From Tolypothrix brevis GSE-NOS-MK-07-07A (GTDB lineage: Bacteria > Cyanobacteriota > Cyanobacteriia > Cyanobacteriales > Nostocaceae): 64,000 nt of DNA. A program made the position numbers and the translations under genes. The DNA is taken from NCBI GenBank assembly GCA_019358985.1, contig JAHHIJ010000004.1, positions 62,001 to 126,000 on the forward strand, in the 5' to 3' direction. Each line of letters starts with the position of its first letter. Position 1 is the first letter of the stretch. Under the pieces are notes generated by a model. It had not been told where the DNA came from and ran no database searches. It worked only from the letters and a program-made list of their open reading frames with translations. Shown piece after piece: positions 53,035 through 61,950 of the stretch.

Positions 53035-53120
53035 ATTTGGGCTTTAGCGCTAAAGCCCAAACTAAAAACGCATCATATCAATTTTGAAAAAGGCAAAATC
53101 GTGTAAATAAGGTTTTAGTT

Positions 53121-56100
53121 ATGACTCAGGACTGTAAAAAATTGGCGCTAGGGTTTATTTTCGCTCTCGGTGGAGCAACTTGCTCTATTAACAGCGCCTT
53201 TGCTCAACAAATTACCATAGATGGTACTCTGAGTCCTGGGCGAACTTTAAGTGGACCAAACTACATCATTCCTCAAGCCGATGGTCAAACTGTAGGCAAT
53301 AATTTATTTCAAAGTTTCGGACGCTTCAACCTCAACGCAGGTGAAAGTGCGAATTTTCAGAGTGACGTCAACATTAGAAATATTCTCTCACGCGTCACCG
53401 GTGGCTTTTCTTCTACGATTGATGGTAGAATTTTTACCCAAAGTGCTAATGTAAATCTTTTCTTCATCAATCCCAGTGGAATTATCTTTGGTCCCAACGC
53501 AGTCATCAATGTGGGAAGTGCAACCAGAGGTTCTTTTATCGCTACAACTGCTGATGCTTTAGTTTGGGCAAATGGTGGACAGTTCAGCGCAACCAATCCT
53601 TCTGGAGCGAGTCCCTTACTGACCATAGTAGGCGATCCTAGCGGATTTTTATCTTCCCTCAGACCACCGCAACCGATCGCTAGTTCGGGTAATAATCTCA
53701 CAGTCTTTGATGGTCAAAGTTTGTTGCTGCTAGGAGGAAATCTCACCTTTGATAACAGCAACTTGCAAACACCGGGAGGACGAGTAGAATTAGCAGGGAT
53801 AGCGGGAACTGGAACTGTCGGGCTTGAAGCAAATGGTAACATTTTCAGCTTGAATATCCCAGATAATTTAGCCCGTGCTGATGTGTCGCTACAAAATCGC
53901 TCTTCAATCGATGTAACCGCAGCAAATCAAGGTAATATTGCTATTGTCGGTCGCAATGTGGATTTTATCGGCGGAAGTCAACTCAGAACCGGAATCGGCT
54001 CTGGTTTAGGTGCGGTAAATAGTCAAGCTGGAGATATTACCGTTAATGCCACAGGAAGAGTAACAATCAATCAAAGTAGCAGACTAAGCAATACAGTTGC
54101 CACTCGTGCTACAGGTAATGCTGGTAATATCAGCATCAAGGCTGGTGAGATTTTGATTAATAATCAAGGAAGCGATGCCGCAATAAGTACTAATCGTAGT
54201 GTACAAGGACGCGGTGGAAACGTTTTATTAGAATCGAGCGGCTCAATTTTTGTCACTGGGGAAAGTCTCAATTCAGTCGAATCGGTAATTTCCACTTTCG
54301 CGGGGCAAGCATCAACAGATAGCGGAGATATATCACTGAATGCAAGTGGTGCTATCAAGTTAGATAATGCCTTTTTTGTCACCAGTAGGATTGGGGGAAA
54401 TGGGGGAAACATATCACTGCAAGGGAATGAAATCTCATTAGCAAATAATAGCTCCCTGGTTAGTCAAGCTTTTTCGCGGGGAAATTCTGGAAGCATTACA
54501 CTCAACTCAACAGGTCCAATCTCGATTCAAAATACCTTGGTGAATACTGCTGTCGGTAACCAAGACAGCAACACTCCTAATCCGCAAGTAGGTAATGCTG
54601 GTAATATAAATATTAGTGGACGATCTGTTTCTCTAACTGGTGGCTCAGAAATATCTTCTAGATCGTTTACGGGCGTTAACTCCGGAAATATAAACGTTAA
54701 TGCCACAGAATTCGTATCAATTTCAGGTAATGCACCACGAATTCCTCGACCAAGGAGCGATCGCGCTTCCAACTTCACAAATACTATACTGACAACAACC
54801 GCAGGAAGGAATTCTAGAGGCAATGCAGGTAACATCAGCATCAAGGCTGGTGAAATTTTTATCAATAATCAGGCAAACAATCCAGCAGTAAGTACTACTA
54901 GTCAAGGACTTGGACGCGGTGGAAATGTATCTTTACAAGCTAGCGGCTCAATTTCTTTAATCGGACGGGATAGGCAAGCTAACGACCTGGTGATTTCTAC
55001 CTCTGGTGAAAGAAACTCACTAGGTAGCGGAGATATATCTCTCAACGCTAATGGCTCTATCTCCTTAGATAATGCTTTCTTAAGAGCCAGCACTAATGGA
55101 GGTGACGCAGGAAGTATATTAGTGCGAGGCAATGAGAGAGTATCTTTCGCAAATAATAGTGCCTTGACAACAGAAGCTTTATTAGGACGGGGCAATGCAG
55201 GTCCGATTACAGTTGAATCTTTTGGTCCGATCTCTTTACAGAATAGCTTGATTGCCACAAATGTTGGAAGTCCATCTGACAGAATCTCTAGACCAGAACT
55301 AGGCAATGCTGGTAATATTAAAATCGAGGGGCGATCTGTTGCTCTAACTGCCGGCTCAGAAATATCATCTAGATCCTTTAGCGGTGTTAACTCCGGCAAT
55401 ATTGAAGTGAATGGCACCCAATTCGTAGACATCTCCGGGAGAGCATCGCAATTTCCACGACGAGGGAGCGATCGCGCTAACAGTTTTCCCTACACTACAC
55501 TAGCGACAACCAGCGAGCAATTAGCTAGAGGTGTCAGTGGAGACATCACAGTCAACACCAATAATTTACGTATCTCAGACGGGGCAAGCGTTAGAGCAGA
55601 CACTAGAAGTAACTTTAGTGGTGGCAGTGTAAATATTAATGCGAATGTCGTTGATATAACTAACGGGGGACAAATTTTCACCACAGCTTTTAGCAGTGGC
55701 AATGCAGGTGATATCCTACTCAATGTGAGCGATCGGCTGAATATTTCCGGTAGTAACCCAGGCAAAGCTGATATATTTAACCAAATAGCTCAAAACAGTG
55801 ATAGAACCCAAGCTGAGTTTCAATTAGGTTCCCCTAATTCAGAAGCCGGAATATTCGCCAATACTTCCCTTAACTCAACGGCTCAGGGAGGTGACTTAAC
55901 AATTAACACTCCTTTGTTGCGAGTTCAAGATGGTGCAACAATCTCAGTCAGCAGTCCCCAAGGACAAGCAGGTAATTTGAATATTACCGCCAAAACCATT
56001 CTTCTCAACCAAGGAAGCTTGACTGCGAAAACCGGAATTACACCCACTCAAGAAGGACAATCAGGAGCAAACATCCAGCTAAAAGATGTAGATTTGTTAT

Positions 56101-56765
56101 TATTGCAAAATAATAGCTTCATCAGCGCTCAAGCAAGGGACACAGCCACGGGTGGTAATATCACCATTGATGCTAAGAAAGGTTTTGTAATTGCCCCTTT
56201 GGGAGAAAATAGTGATATAATAGCAAGTGCTTCTGTTGATAGAGGCGGTAATATTACAATCAATACTCAAGGGATTTTTGGCTTCTTTGAAGGTCGAGCC
56301 ACTCCCGGAAACGGTACTAACGATATTGATGTTAGTTCCGATTTTAACGACCCAGGTACGGTAGATATTAACACACTCGATATAGATCCCCGCCGTGGTT
56401 TGCTGGAATTGCCTGCAAGTGTAGTTGAAGTTTCCAGGCTGATTGCCTCTAATTGTGGTGGTTTAGCTGGCAAAGATGGTAGTAGCTTCACTTATACCGG
56501 ACGTAGTGGTTTACCGGATAGCCCTGATGATTTTCTGAGTAGTGATGTAGTTTGGTCAGATACACGGCTAACCAATATCCCCAGTGAGGTAATGTATAAC
56601 GCACCTACTTCAAAGCCTTTCAATCAAACAAAAGACGGCATTGCGATCGTACCTGCTATCGGTTGGATATTCAATAATAAAGGCGAAGTTACCCTAATTG
56701 CATCACAAAGCGAAACACCCAGCCGTATCTATTCCCCTACTACCTGCCAAAACGAAACTGATTAG
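53121..56765 (+). CDS. Two-partner-secretion exoprotein (filamentous haemagglutinin N-terminal domain)
   Basis: A 1214-residue secreted protein. Signal peptide 1-29 (cut after AFA-Q), TPS secretion domain about 30-170 with 'NLFQSFGRFNLNAGESANF' and 'LFFINPSGIIFGPNAVINVG', then a very long Asn/Gly/Ser-rich right-handed beta-helix with recurring 'GNAGNI.I.' and 'NNS.L...' rungs. Residues about 332-565 and 567-798 are an obvious tandem duplication, both beginning 'GNAGNISIKAGEI'. The C-terminal 'ASNCGG' and 'FTYTGRSGLPDSPDDFLSSD' are typical of cyanobacterial members. No TpsB (Omp85) transporter gene is in the window. Expected at the cell surface as adhesin or matrix protein. Confidence 0.93.
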   Translation: MTQDCKKLALGFIFALGGATCSINSAFAQQITIDGTLSPGRTLSGPNYIIPQADGQTVGNNLFQSFGRFNLNAGESANFQSDVNIRNILSRVTGGFSSTIDGRIFTQSANVNLFFINPSGIIFGPNAVINVGSATRGSFIATTADALVWANGGQFSATNPSGASPLLTIVGDPSGFLSSLRPPQPIASSGNNLTVFDGQSLLLLGGNLTFDNSNLQTPGGRVELAGIAGTGTVGLEANGNIFSLNIPDNLARADVSLQNRSSIDVTAANQGNIAIVGRNVDFIGGSQLRTGIGSGLGAVNSQAGDITVNATGRVTINQSSRLSNTVATRATGNAGNISIKAGEILINNQGSDAAISTNRSVQGRGGNVLLESSGSIFVTGESLNSVESVISTFAGQASTDSGDISLNASGAIKLDNAFFVTSRIGGNGGNISLQGNEISLANNSSLVSQAFSRGNSGSITLNSTGPISIQNTLVNTAVGNQDSNTPNPQVGNAGNINISGRSVSLTGGSEISSRSFTGVNSGNINVNATEFVSISGNAPRIPRPRSDRASNFTNTILTTTAGRNSRGNAGNISIKAGEIFINNQANNPAVSTTSQGLGRGGNVSLQASGSISLIGRDRQANDLVISTSGERNSLGSGDISLNANGSISLDNAFLRASTNGGDAGSILVRGNERVSFANNSALTTEALLGRGNAGPITVESFGPISLQNSLIATNVGSPSDRISRPELGNAGNIKIEGRSVALTAGSEISSRSFSGVNSGNIEVNGTQFVDISGRASQFPRRGSDRANSFPYTTLATTSEQLARGVSGDITVNTNNLRISDGASVRADTRSNFSGGSVNINANVVDITNGGQIFTTAFSSGNAGDILLNVSDRLNISGSNPGKADIFNQIAQNSDRTQAEFQLGSPNSEAGIFANTSLNSTAQGGDLTINTPLLRVQDGATISVSSPQGQAGNLNITAKTILLNQGSLTAKTGITPTQEGQSGANIQLKDVDLLLLQNNSFISAQARDTATGGNITIDAKKGFVIAPLGENSDIIASASVDRGGNITINTQGIFGFFEGRATPGNGTNDIDVSSDFNDPGTVDINTLDIDPRRGLLELPASVVEVSRLIASNCGGLAGKDGSSFTYTGRSGLPDSPDDFLSSDVVWSDTRLTNIPSEVMYNAPTSKPFNQTKDGIAIVPAIGWIFNNKGEVTLIASQSETPSRIYSPTTCQNETD

Positions 56766-57007
56766 AGTCGATGGCTGGTATTACCCAGCGAACCTCTCTT
56801 ACAGAGCCGTGCGTGCCACTTTTTTTCAGTCTACATGAAGTACCGTACCGTATTTCAGGTATTTTCCCCAGTCAGGGCAGTCTTGACTGGGGATTATTTT
56901 GGGAATGTAAATGATTGTTACTTAGTTTCTCATAACTGAGACTTACTTAGCCATCATCTTTTATGTTCTATATTGTCTTGTTCAAGGAACAGGCAATCAC
57001 GTTTTAG

Positions 57008-57589
<582 letters not shown>

Positions 57590-57665
57590 TTAATTGCAAT
57601 TCGCAATTAACTCAACAGATTGACATGCAACACAGTTTAAATTATAAGCCTTTTGGGAGATTTAA

Positions 57666-58163
<498 letters not shown>

Positions 58164-58346
58164 TCAATTGCTGGACTTGTGATTTGCTGACACGGGTACA
58201 TTGTTACCCTACAAACCTGGAGCTTCTTGGCTCTTTGCTTTGCCTGTTAAGGTTGAGTAATGGCAAAGAATCTCTGGGTTTATTTTGTTTTAAACTATCA
58301 GTATCTGCCCAAAGCTAACTGCTGACGGCTTATCTATGTATATAAT

Positions 58347-59618
58347 ATGGATAAACGCTTTTTTAATTTCTTTAATCTCACAGAAGACCAGGCGATCGCT
58401 CTTTTGGATACGCCCCAAGACCAGTTGAGTGAGGATGATTCACGCTATATAGCGGCTTCTCATTTGGTGAACTTCCCCACGGAGCAATCAATAAACGCAC
58501 TGATGCGGGCTGTGCAGCAAACTGATCCCGCCTTGGATAACCGCATTGTCCGTCGCAAGTCGGTGGAGACTTTGGGACGATTGCAAGCCGAGGTAGCCTT
58601 GTCAGTAATTCGCACATGTTTGAGTGATGAAGACTGCTATATGGTGGAAAATGCCGCTTGGGCGATCGGTGAAATTGGGACTCAGGATGCCGATATCCTC
58701 GAAGATGTAGCTCAATTGCTGGATAAGCCTGGGCAGACATACCGCGTAATTATCCATACACTAACAAAGTTTAATTATCAGCCTGCCCTAGAACGAATTC
58801 GCAGATTTGTAGATGATACTGACCCACCCACAGCAAGTGCGGCAATGGCGGCAGTTTGCCGTTTAACTAGGGACTATTCCCAGATGGGGAAGGTGGTGGC
58901 GATGTTGCAACACCCGAATGTGTTAGGACGGCGGTTGTCCATCCAAGATTTGATGGATGCCCGTTATTATGACGCGATTCCCCATATAGCCCGATGTCCA
59001 GTATCTTTGGTCTTTCGGCTGCGAGGAATTCGGACGTTGGCAGAAGCGGGAATCTCTGCGGGAGCAATCACCTTTGCAACGATTCAACCCTATTTAGAGC
59101 AGACGTTACGCGACCACCCGAAGGATCTGGGTTTGGTGCATAGTTACCAAAGTCCCCCTACTTTGCCAGTTCTGATCCGGGGGTTGTACGAAACTGACTT
59201 TGGACGGTGCTATTTAGCAAGCAAAACCATTCTTGACCATCACACCGATGCTGCTCCTGAGGCTTTGTTTGCTACCTACGCCGAAGAGGGAAATAATGAT
59301 TATGGTGCCCATTTCCATGTAATGAAGCTGTTCGGCTGGTTGAAACACGCCCCAGCATACGATTTGCTGGTTGAAGCATTGTATAACAAACAACCACAAT
59401 TTCAAAAATCACGCGCAGCAGCTGCGATCGCTCTCGGTGAACTCGGCGAACCACGGGCTATTCCCGAACTGAAAGCCTGCCTAGAAACCAAAATCTGGGA
59501 TCTGAAATATGCCGCTTTGATGGCACTGGAAAAATTGGGTGATACTAGTGGTTATGAGATAGTCGTCAACGATACCGATTGGCTGATTCGAGAAAAAGCC
59601 AAGTCAGCTAAAGTATGA
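58347..59618 (+). CDS. cpeY: Phycoerythrobilin lyase CpeY (E/F type)
   Basis: A 423-residue HEAT-repeat protein of the E/F lyase class. Repeats of about 30 residues are seen from about 50 ('IVRRKSVETLGRLQAEVALSVIRTCLSDEDCYMVENAAWAIGEIG') and again at the end ('KSRAAAAIALGELGEPRAIPELKACLETKIWDLKYAALMALEKLGD'). In Fremyella diplosiphon CpeY attaches phycoerythrobilin to alpha-Cys82, helped by CpeZ. Context right behind cpeBA supports the same job. It was probably followed directly by cpeZ before a TnpB element moved in. Confidence 0.92.
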   Translation: MDKRFFNFFNLTEDQAIALLDTPQDQLSEDDSRYIAASHLVNFPTEQSINALMRAVQQTDPALDNRIVRRKSVETLGRLQAEVALSVIRTCLSDEDCYMVENAAWAIGEIGTQDADILEDVAQLLDKPGQTYRVIIHTLTKFNYQPALERIRRFVDDTDPPTASAAMAAVCRLTRDYSQMGKVVAMLQHPNVLGRRLSIQDLMDARYYDAIPHIARCPVSLVFRLRGIRTLAEAGISAGAITFATIQPYLEQTLRDHPKDLGLVHSYQSPPTLPVLIRGLYETDFGRCYLASKTILDHHTDAAPEALFATYAEEGNNDYGAHFHVMKLFGWLKHAPAYDLLVEALYNKQPQFQKSRAAAAIALGELGEPRAIPELKACLETKIWDLKYAALMALEKLGDTSGYEIVVNDTDWLIREKAKSAKV

Positions 59619-59876
59619 AGTAATTTGCATAGTTCATTTTAAAAGCCCTGGTATTAGAAAACTTTAAATAAAGCATAGTCAAGTCTAGTCTTCTATAGTC
59701 TTTTTGGTCGGTTTACCTAGTTGTGCAATCCATGCCCTAACCACATCAGAACTAGACACTCCCCTGGTATCCGCAACGTGATTGCAGCTGTAATAATTCA
59801 TATTCTGTTACCCGCACTACTAGCCTTTTATCTCTCATTTGGTGTTACCATTTGGTCATACATCTAAGATAGCAAA
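59619..59876. other. Spacer at the left side of the tnpB element
   Basis: Contains the left flank of the insertion. 'gtcaagtctagtcttctatagtct' at 59678-59701 may be part of the left end hairpin, and similar 'tctgactatatttgactata' lies at 61200-61219 near the other side. I cannot fix the exact left end by eye. Confidence 0.4.
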
Positions 59877-61152
59877 ATGCAGTTTGTAGAGCAGCGAGTC
59901 ATCAAGAAAAGTAATCCAGCGTGGGAGGAGATAGATGCGATGTCCTTTGCGTCTAAGAACTTGTGGAACGCAGCTAACTACTGTATTCGTCAATCATTCG
60001 TGTATGGTCATGGTGTGCCGTCCTACAACTCAATGGACAAGTTAATGCAGTCAACTTTGGAGTATAAAGCGCTCCCAGCTAAAGTTGCACAGCAAGTCCT
60101 CAAGTTGTTAGACAAATCATGGAAGAGCTACTTTGCAGCAATTGCACAGTACAAGTTAGATTCCTCCAAGTTTACTGGTTTTCCCAAAATACCCGGATAC
60201 AAACCCAAAGATGGACGCGGTGTTTTAATTTTCACCTCTCAAGCAACTTCTAAAAAAGTATTTAAAGAGTCAGGGCAAATTAAACTCAGCAGTATTGATT
60301 ACAACTTTGACACTCAGGTAGAGCAATCAGATTATTGTCAGTCTCGGATTGTGCCAAAAATTGACCATTATGTTTTAGAAATAGTCTATGAGGTTAGTAA
60401 CTATGAATTAAGTGAAAATACAGAGCGCATTGCTGCGATTGACTTGGGGATTGATAATTTGATGGCGATAACATCAAACGTGCCAGGGTTTAAACCTGTT
60501 CTCGTTAACGGTCGTCCACTCAAGAGTATGAATCAATTCTTTAATAAAAAACGTGCTACATTGCAACGGTGCAGTGGTTTAAAGACATCCAGAAGGATTA
60601 AACACCTGACTACTAAACGTAATTTCAAAGTCAGAAATTATTTGCATCGAGCATCTAATTATGTAATTCAACTATTGGTTGAGTTGGGAGTTACGAAATT
60701 AGTCATTGGTCAAAATCATGACTGGAAACGCGGCGTTAATATTGGCAGTAGAAACAATCAATCATTTGTCTTAATACCTCACGGACAGTTGACTGATATG
60801 CTCACCTACAAAGGCATCTTAGTAGGGATTTAGTGTAATTGTGCGCGAGGAATCATACACCAGCAAATCGAGTTTTCTTGATGGTGATTTTATTCCTGAC
60901 TATGGGAGTAAACCTATTGAGTGGAAACCATCAGGTAAACGAGTATGTCGGGGATTGTACCGCACGAAGTCAGGACGACTCTGTAACGCTGATATCAATG
61001 GCAGTTACAACATAATGGTAAAAGAATTCCCCAATGCCTTCTCCCAAGGGAAGACGCTAAAAGCGATTGGGACAGGGGATAGCGAGGTCTTAGTTGACCC
61101 AATTCGGGTAAATCTAGGTGGTTTTATGGCTAAAAGCTTGACCCCATTCTAG
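59877..61152 (+). pseudogene. tnpB: TnpB (IS200/IS605 orfB) split by a frameshift
   Basis: Two frames together make one TnpB, the RNA-guided nuclease of IS200/IS605 elements. Part one (59877-60833, 318 residues) contains 'RIAAIDLGIDNLMAITSN', the first RuvC Asp, and 'LVIGQNHDWKRG'. It stops at a TAG where one extra base breaks the frame. Part two (60841-61152) begins 'VREESYTSKSSFLDGD' and holds the last RuvC Asp in 'CNADINGSYNIM'. The usual zinc-finger cysteines are absent; the Glu in REESYTS may serve as the relocated catalytic acid seen in some TnpB groups. No tnpA. The element separates cpeY from cpeZ, and its 3' end with the following bases probably holds the guide RNA. Confidence 0.9.
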
Positions 61153-61190
61153 ATGCCTTTAAGGTTCTGTGAAAGAAGTGGTAATTTCTC
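61030..61190 (+). ncRNA. Possible tnpB-derived omega-RNA region
   Basis: In TnpB elements the guide RNA is made from the 3' end of the gene and the right end. Here 61040-61140 has pairing potential ('ccaattcgggtaaatc', 'gcttgaccccattc', 'ttgggacagggg') and is followed by an unpaired tail at 'agatgcctttaaggttctg'. This is inference from element architecture only; no boundary or function can be shown by eye. Confidence 0.3.
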
Positions 61191-61232
61191 AAAAGCCATG
61201 TCTGACTATATTTGACTATACAGAATTGAACT

Positions 61233-61847
61233 ATGTCTACAGAAGAGCTATTCCAACAACTGAAACATCCTAACCCCCACCTACGCGACCAAGCAATGTG
61301 GGAACTAGCTGAAAATCCAGATGAAACAACCATCCCCCGACTGATGAGTATTCTAGATGAAGAGGATACCACCTATCGACGAGCGGCAGTCAAAGCCTTA
61401 GGAGCGATCGGTCTTGATACGGTGACTCCTCTGGTTGAAGCCTTGCTGCATAGTGAAAATGTCACCGTGCGGGGAAGTGCGGCAAAAGCACTAGCCCAAG
61501 TCGCCATTAATTATTCAGATGTTCCCTTTCCTATAGAAGGGGTGCAAGGATTAAAGACTGCCCTCAATGACCCCAATCCCGTGGTGCATATTGCCGCTGT
61601 GATGGCGTTGGGTGAGATTGGTTCTCCCGTTGTGGATGTTTTAATTGAGGCATTGCAAACCACGGATAACCCAGCACTGGGAATCTCCCTGGTGAATGCC
61701 CTTGGCTCAATAGGCGATCGCCGAGGTGTGGAGGTGCTGACATCCCTAATTCAGGATGAATCTACCGACTCCTATGTGCGCGAGTCCGCCACTAGTGCAT
61801 TATCTCGCCTGGAGATGACGGTGAAGTTTCAGAGGGGAGAAAATTAA
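61233..61847 (+). CDS. cpeZ: CpeZ, phycoerythrin lyase helper (HEAT repeats)
   Basis: A 204-residue HEAT-repeat protein: 'LFQQLKHPNPHLRDQAMWELAENPDETTIPRLMSILDEEDTTYRRAAVKALGAIG' in outline, with more repeats to about residue 195. Size and place match CpeZ, which in Fremyella acts as a chaperone-like partner that improves bilin attachment by CpeY. It is separated from cpeY by 1.6 kb of tnpB element, so it may now depend on read-through or a new promoter; 'gaattgaact' lies ahead of the ATG instead of a clear ribosome binding site. Confidence 0.9.
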   Translation: MSTEELFQQLKHPNPHLRDQAMWELAENPDETTIPRLMSILDEEDTTYRRAAVKALGAIGLDTVTPLVEALLHSENVTVRGSAAKALAQVAINYSDVPFPIEGVQGLKTALNDPNPVVHIAAVMALGEIGSPVVDVLIEALQTTDNPALGISLVNALGSIGDRRGVEVLTSLIQDESTDSYVRESATSALSRLEMTVKFQRGEN

Positions 61848-61861
61848 TACCGATTACTCAC

Positions 61862-61945
61862 TAGACATCTGGTAGAAAAGACGTAGAGACGTTCCGCCGG
61901 AACGTCTTTACACTGTAAGTAATTTACCGGACATAGCATAACATT
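61862..61945. mobile_element. MITE, family A left end with family B right end
   Basis: Left tagacatctggtagaaaaga, hairpin gacgttccgcc-ggaacgtc (61887-61907), then 'gtaatttaccggacatagca' as in family B. It lies between cpeZ and the glycosidase gene. Confidence 0.78.
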
Positions 61946-61950
61946 AGGCG

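Larger units (their letters stand above)
52420..53120. other. Intergenic region with repeats, upstream of the exoprotein gene
   Basis: No gene of note. It carries a perfect palindrome agatacccgacttctt / aagaagtcgggtatct (52695-52727), a half copy of it at 52800-52818, a family A MITE (52935-53034) and the hairpin 'gggctttagcgctaaagccc' (53039-53058). Promoter elements of the exoprotein and SGNH genes must also be here. Confidence 0.55.

Noticed and set aside
54902-55432. Minus-strand ORF of 176 codons
   Set aside because: Antisense of the repetitive exoprotein gene, kept open by its biased codon composition.
53121-56765. Possible S-layer or pilus gene
   Set aside because: The TPS secretion domain and beta-helix rungs identify it as a two-partner-secretion exoprotein; there is no SLH domain.
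56780-56815. Sequence resembling the 3' half of group II intron domain V (reverse of ggcacgcacggctctgtaa)
   Set aside because: The 5' half and GAAA loop are not visible and no reverse transcriptase is present; too short to call.
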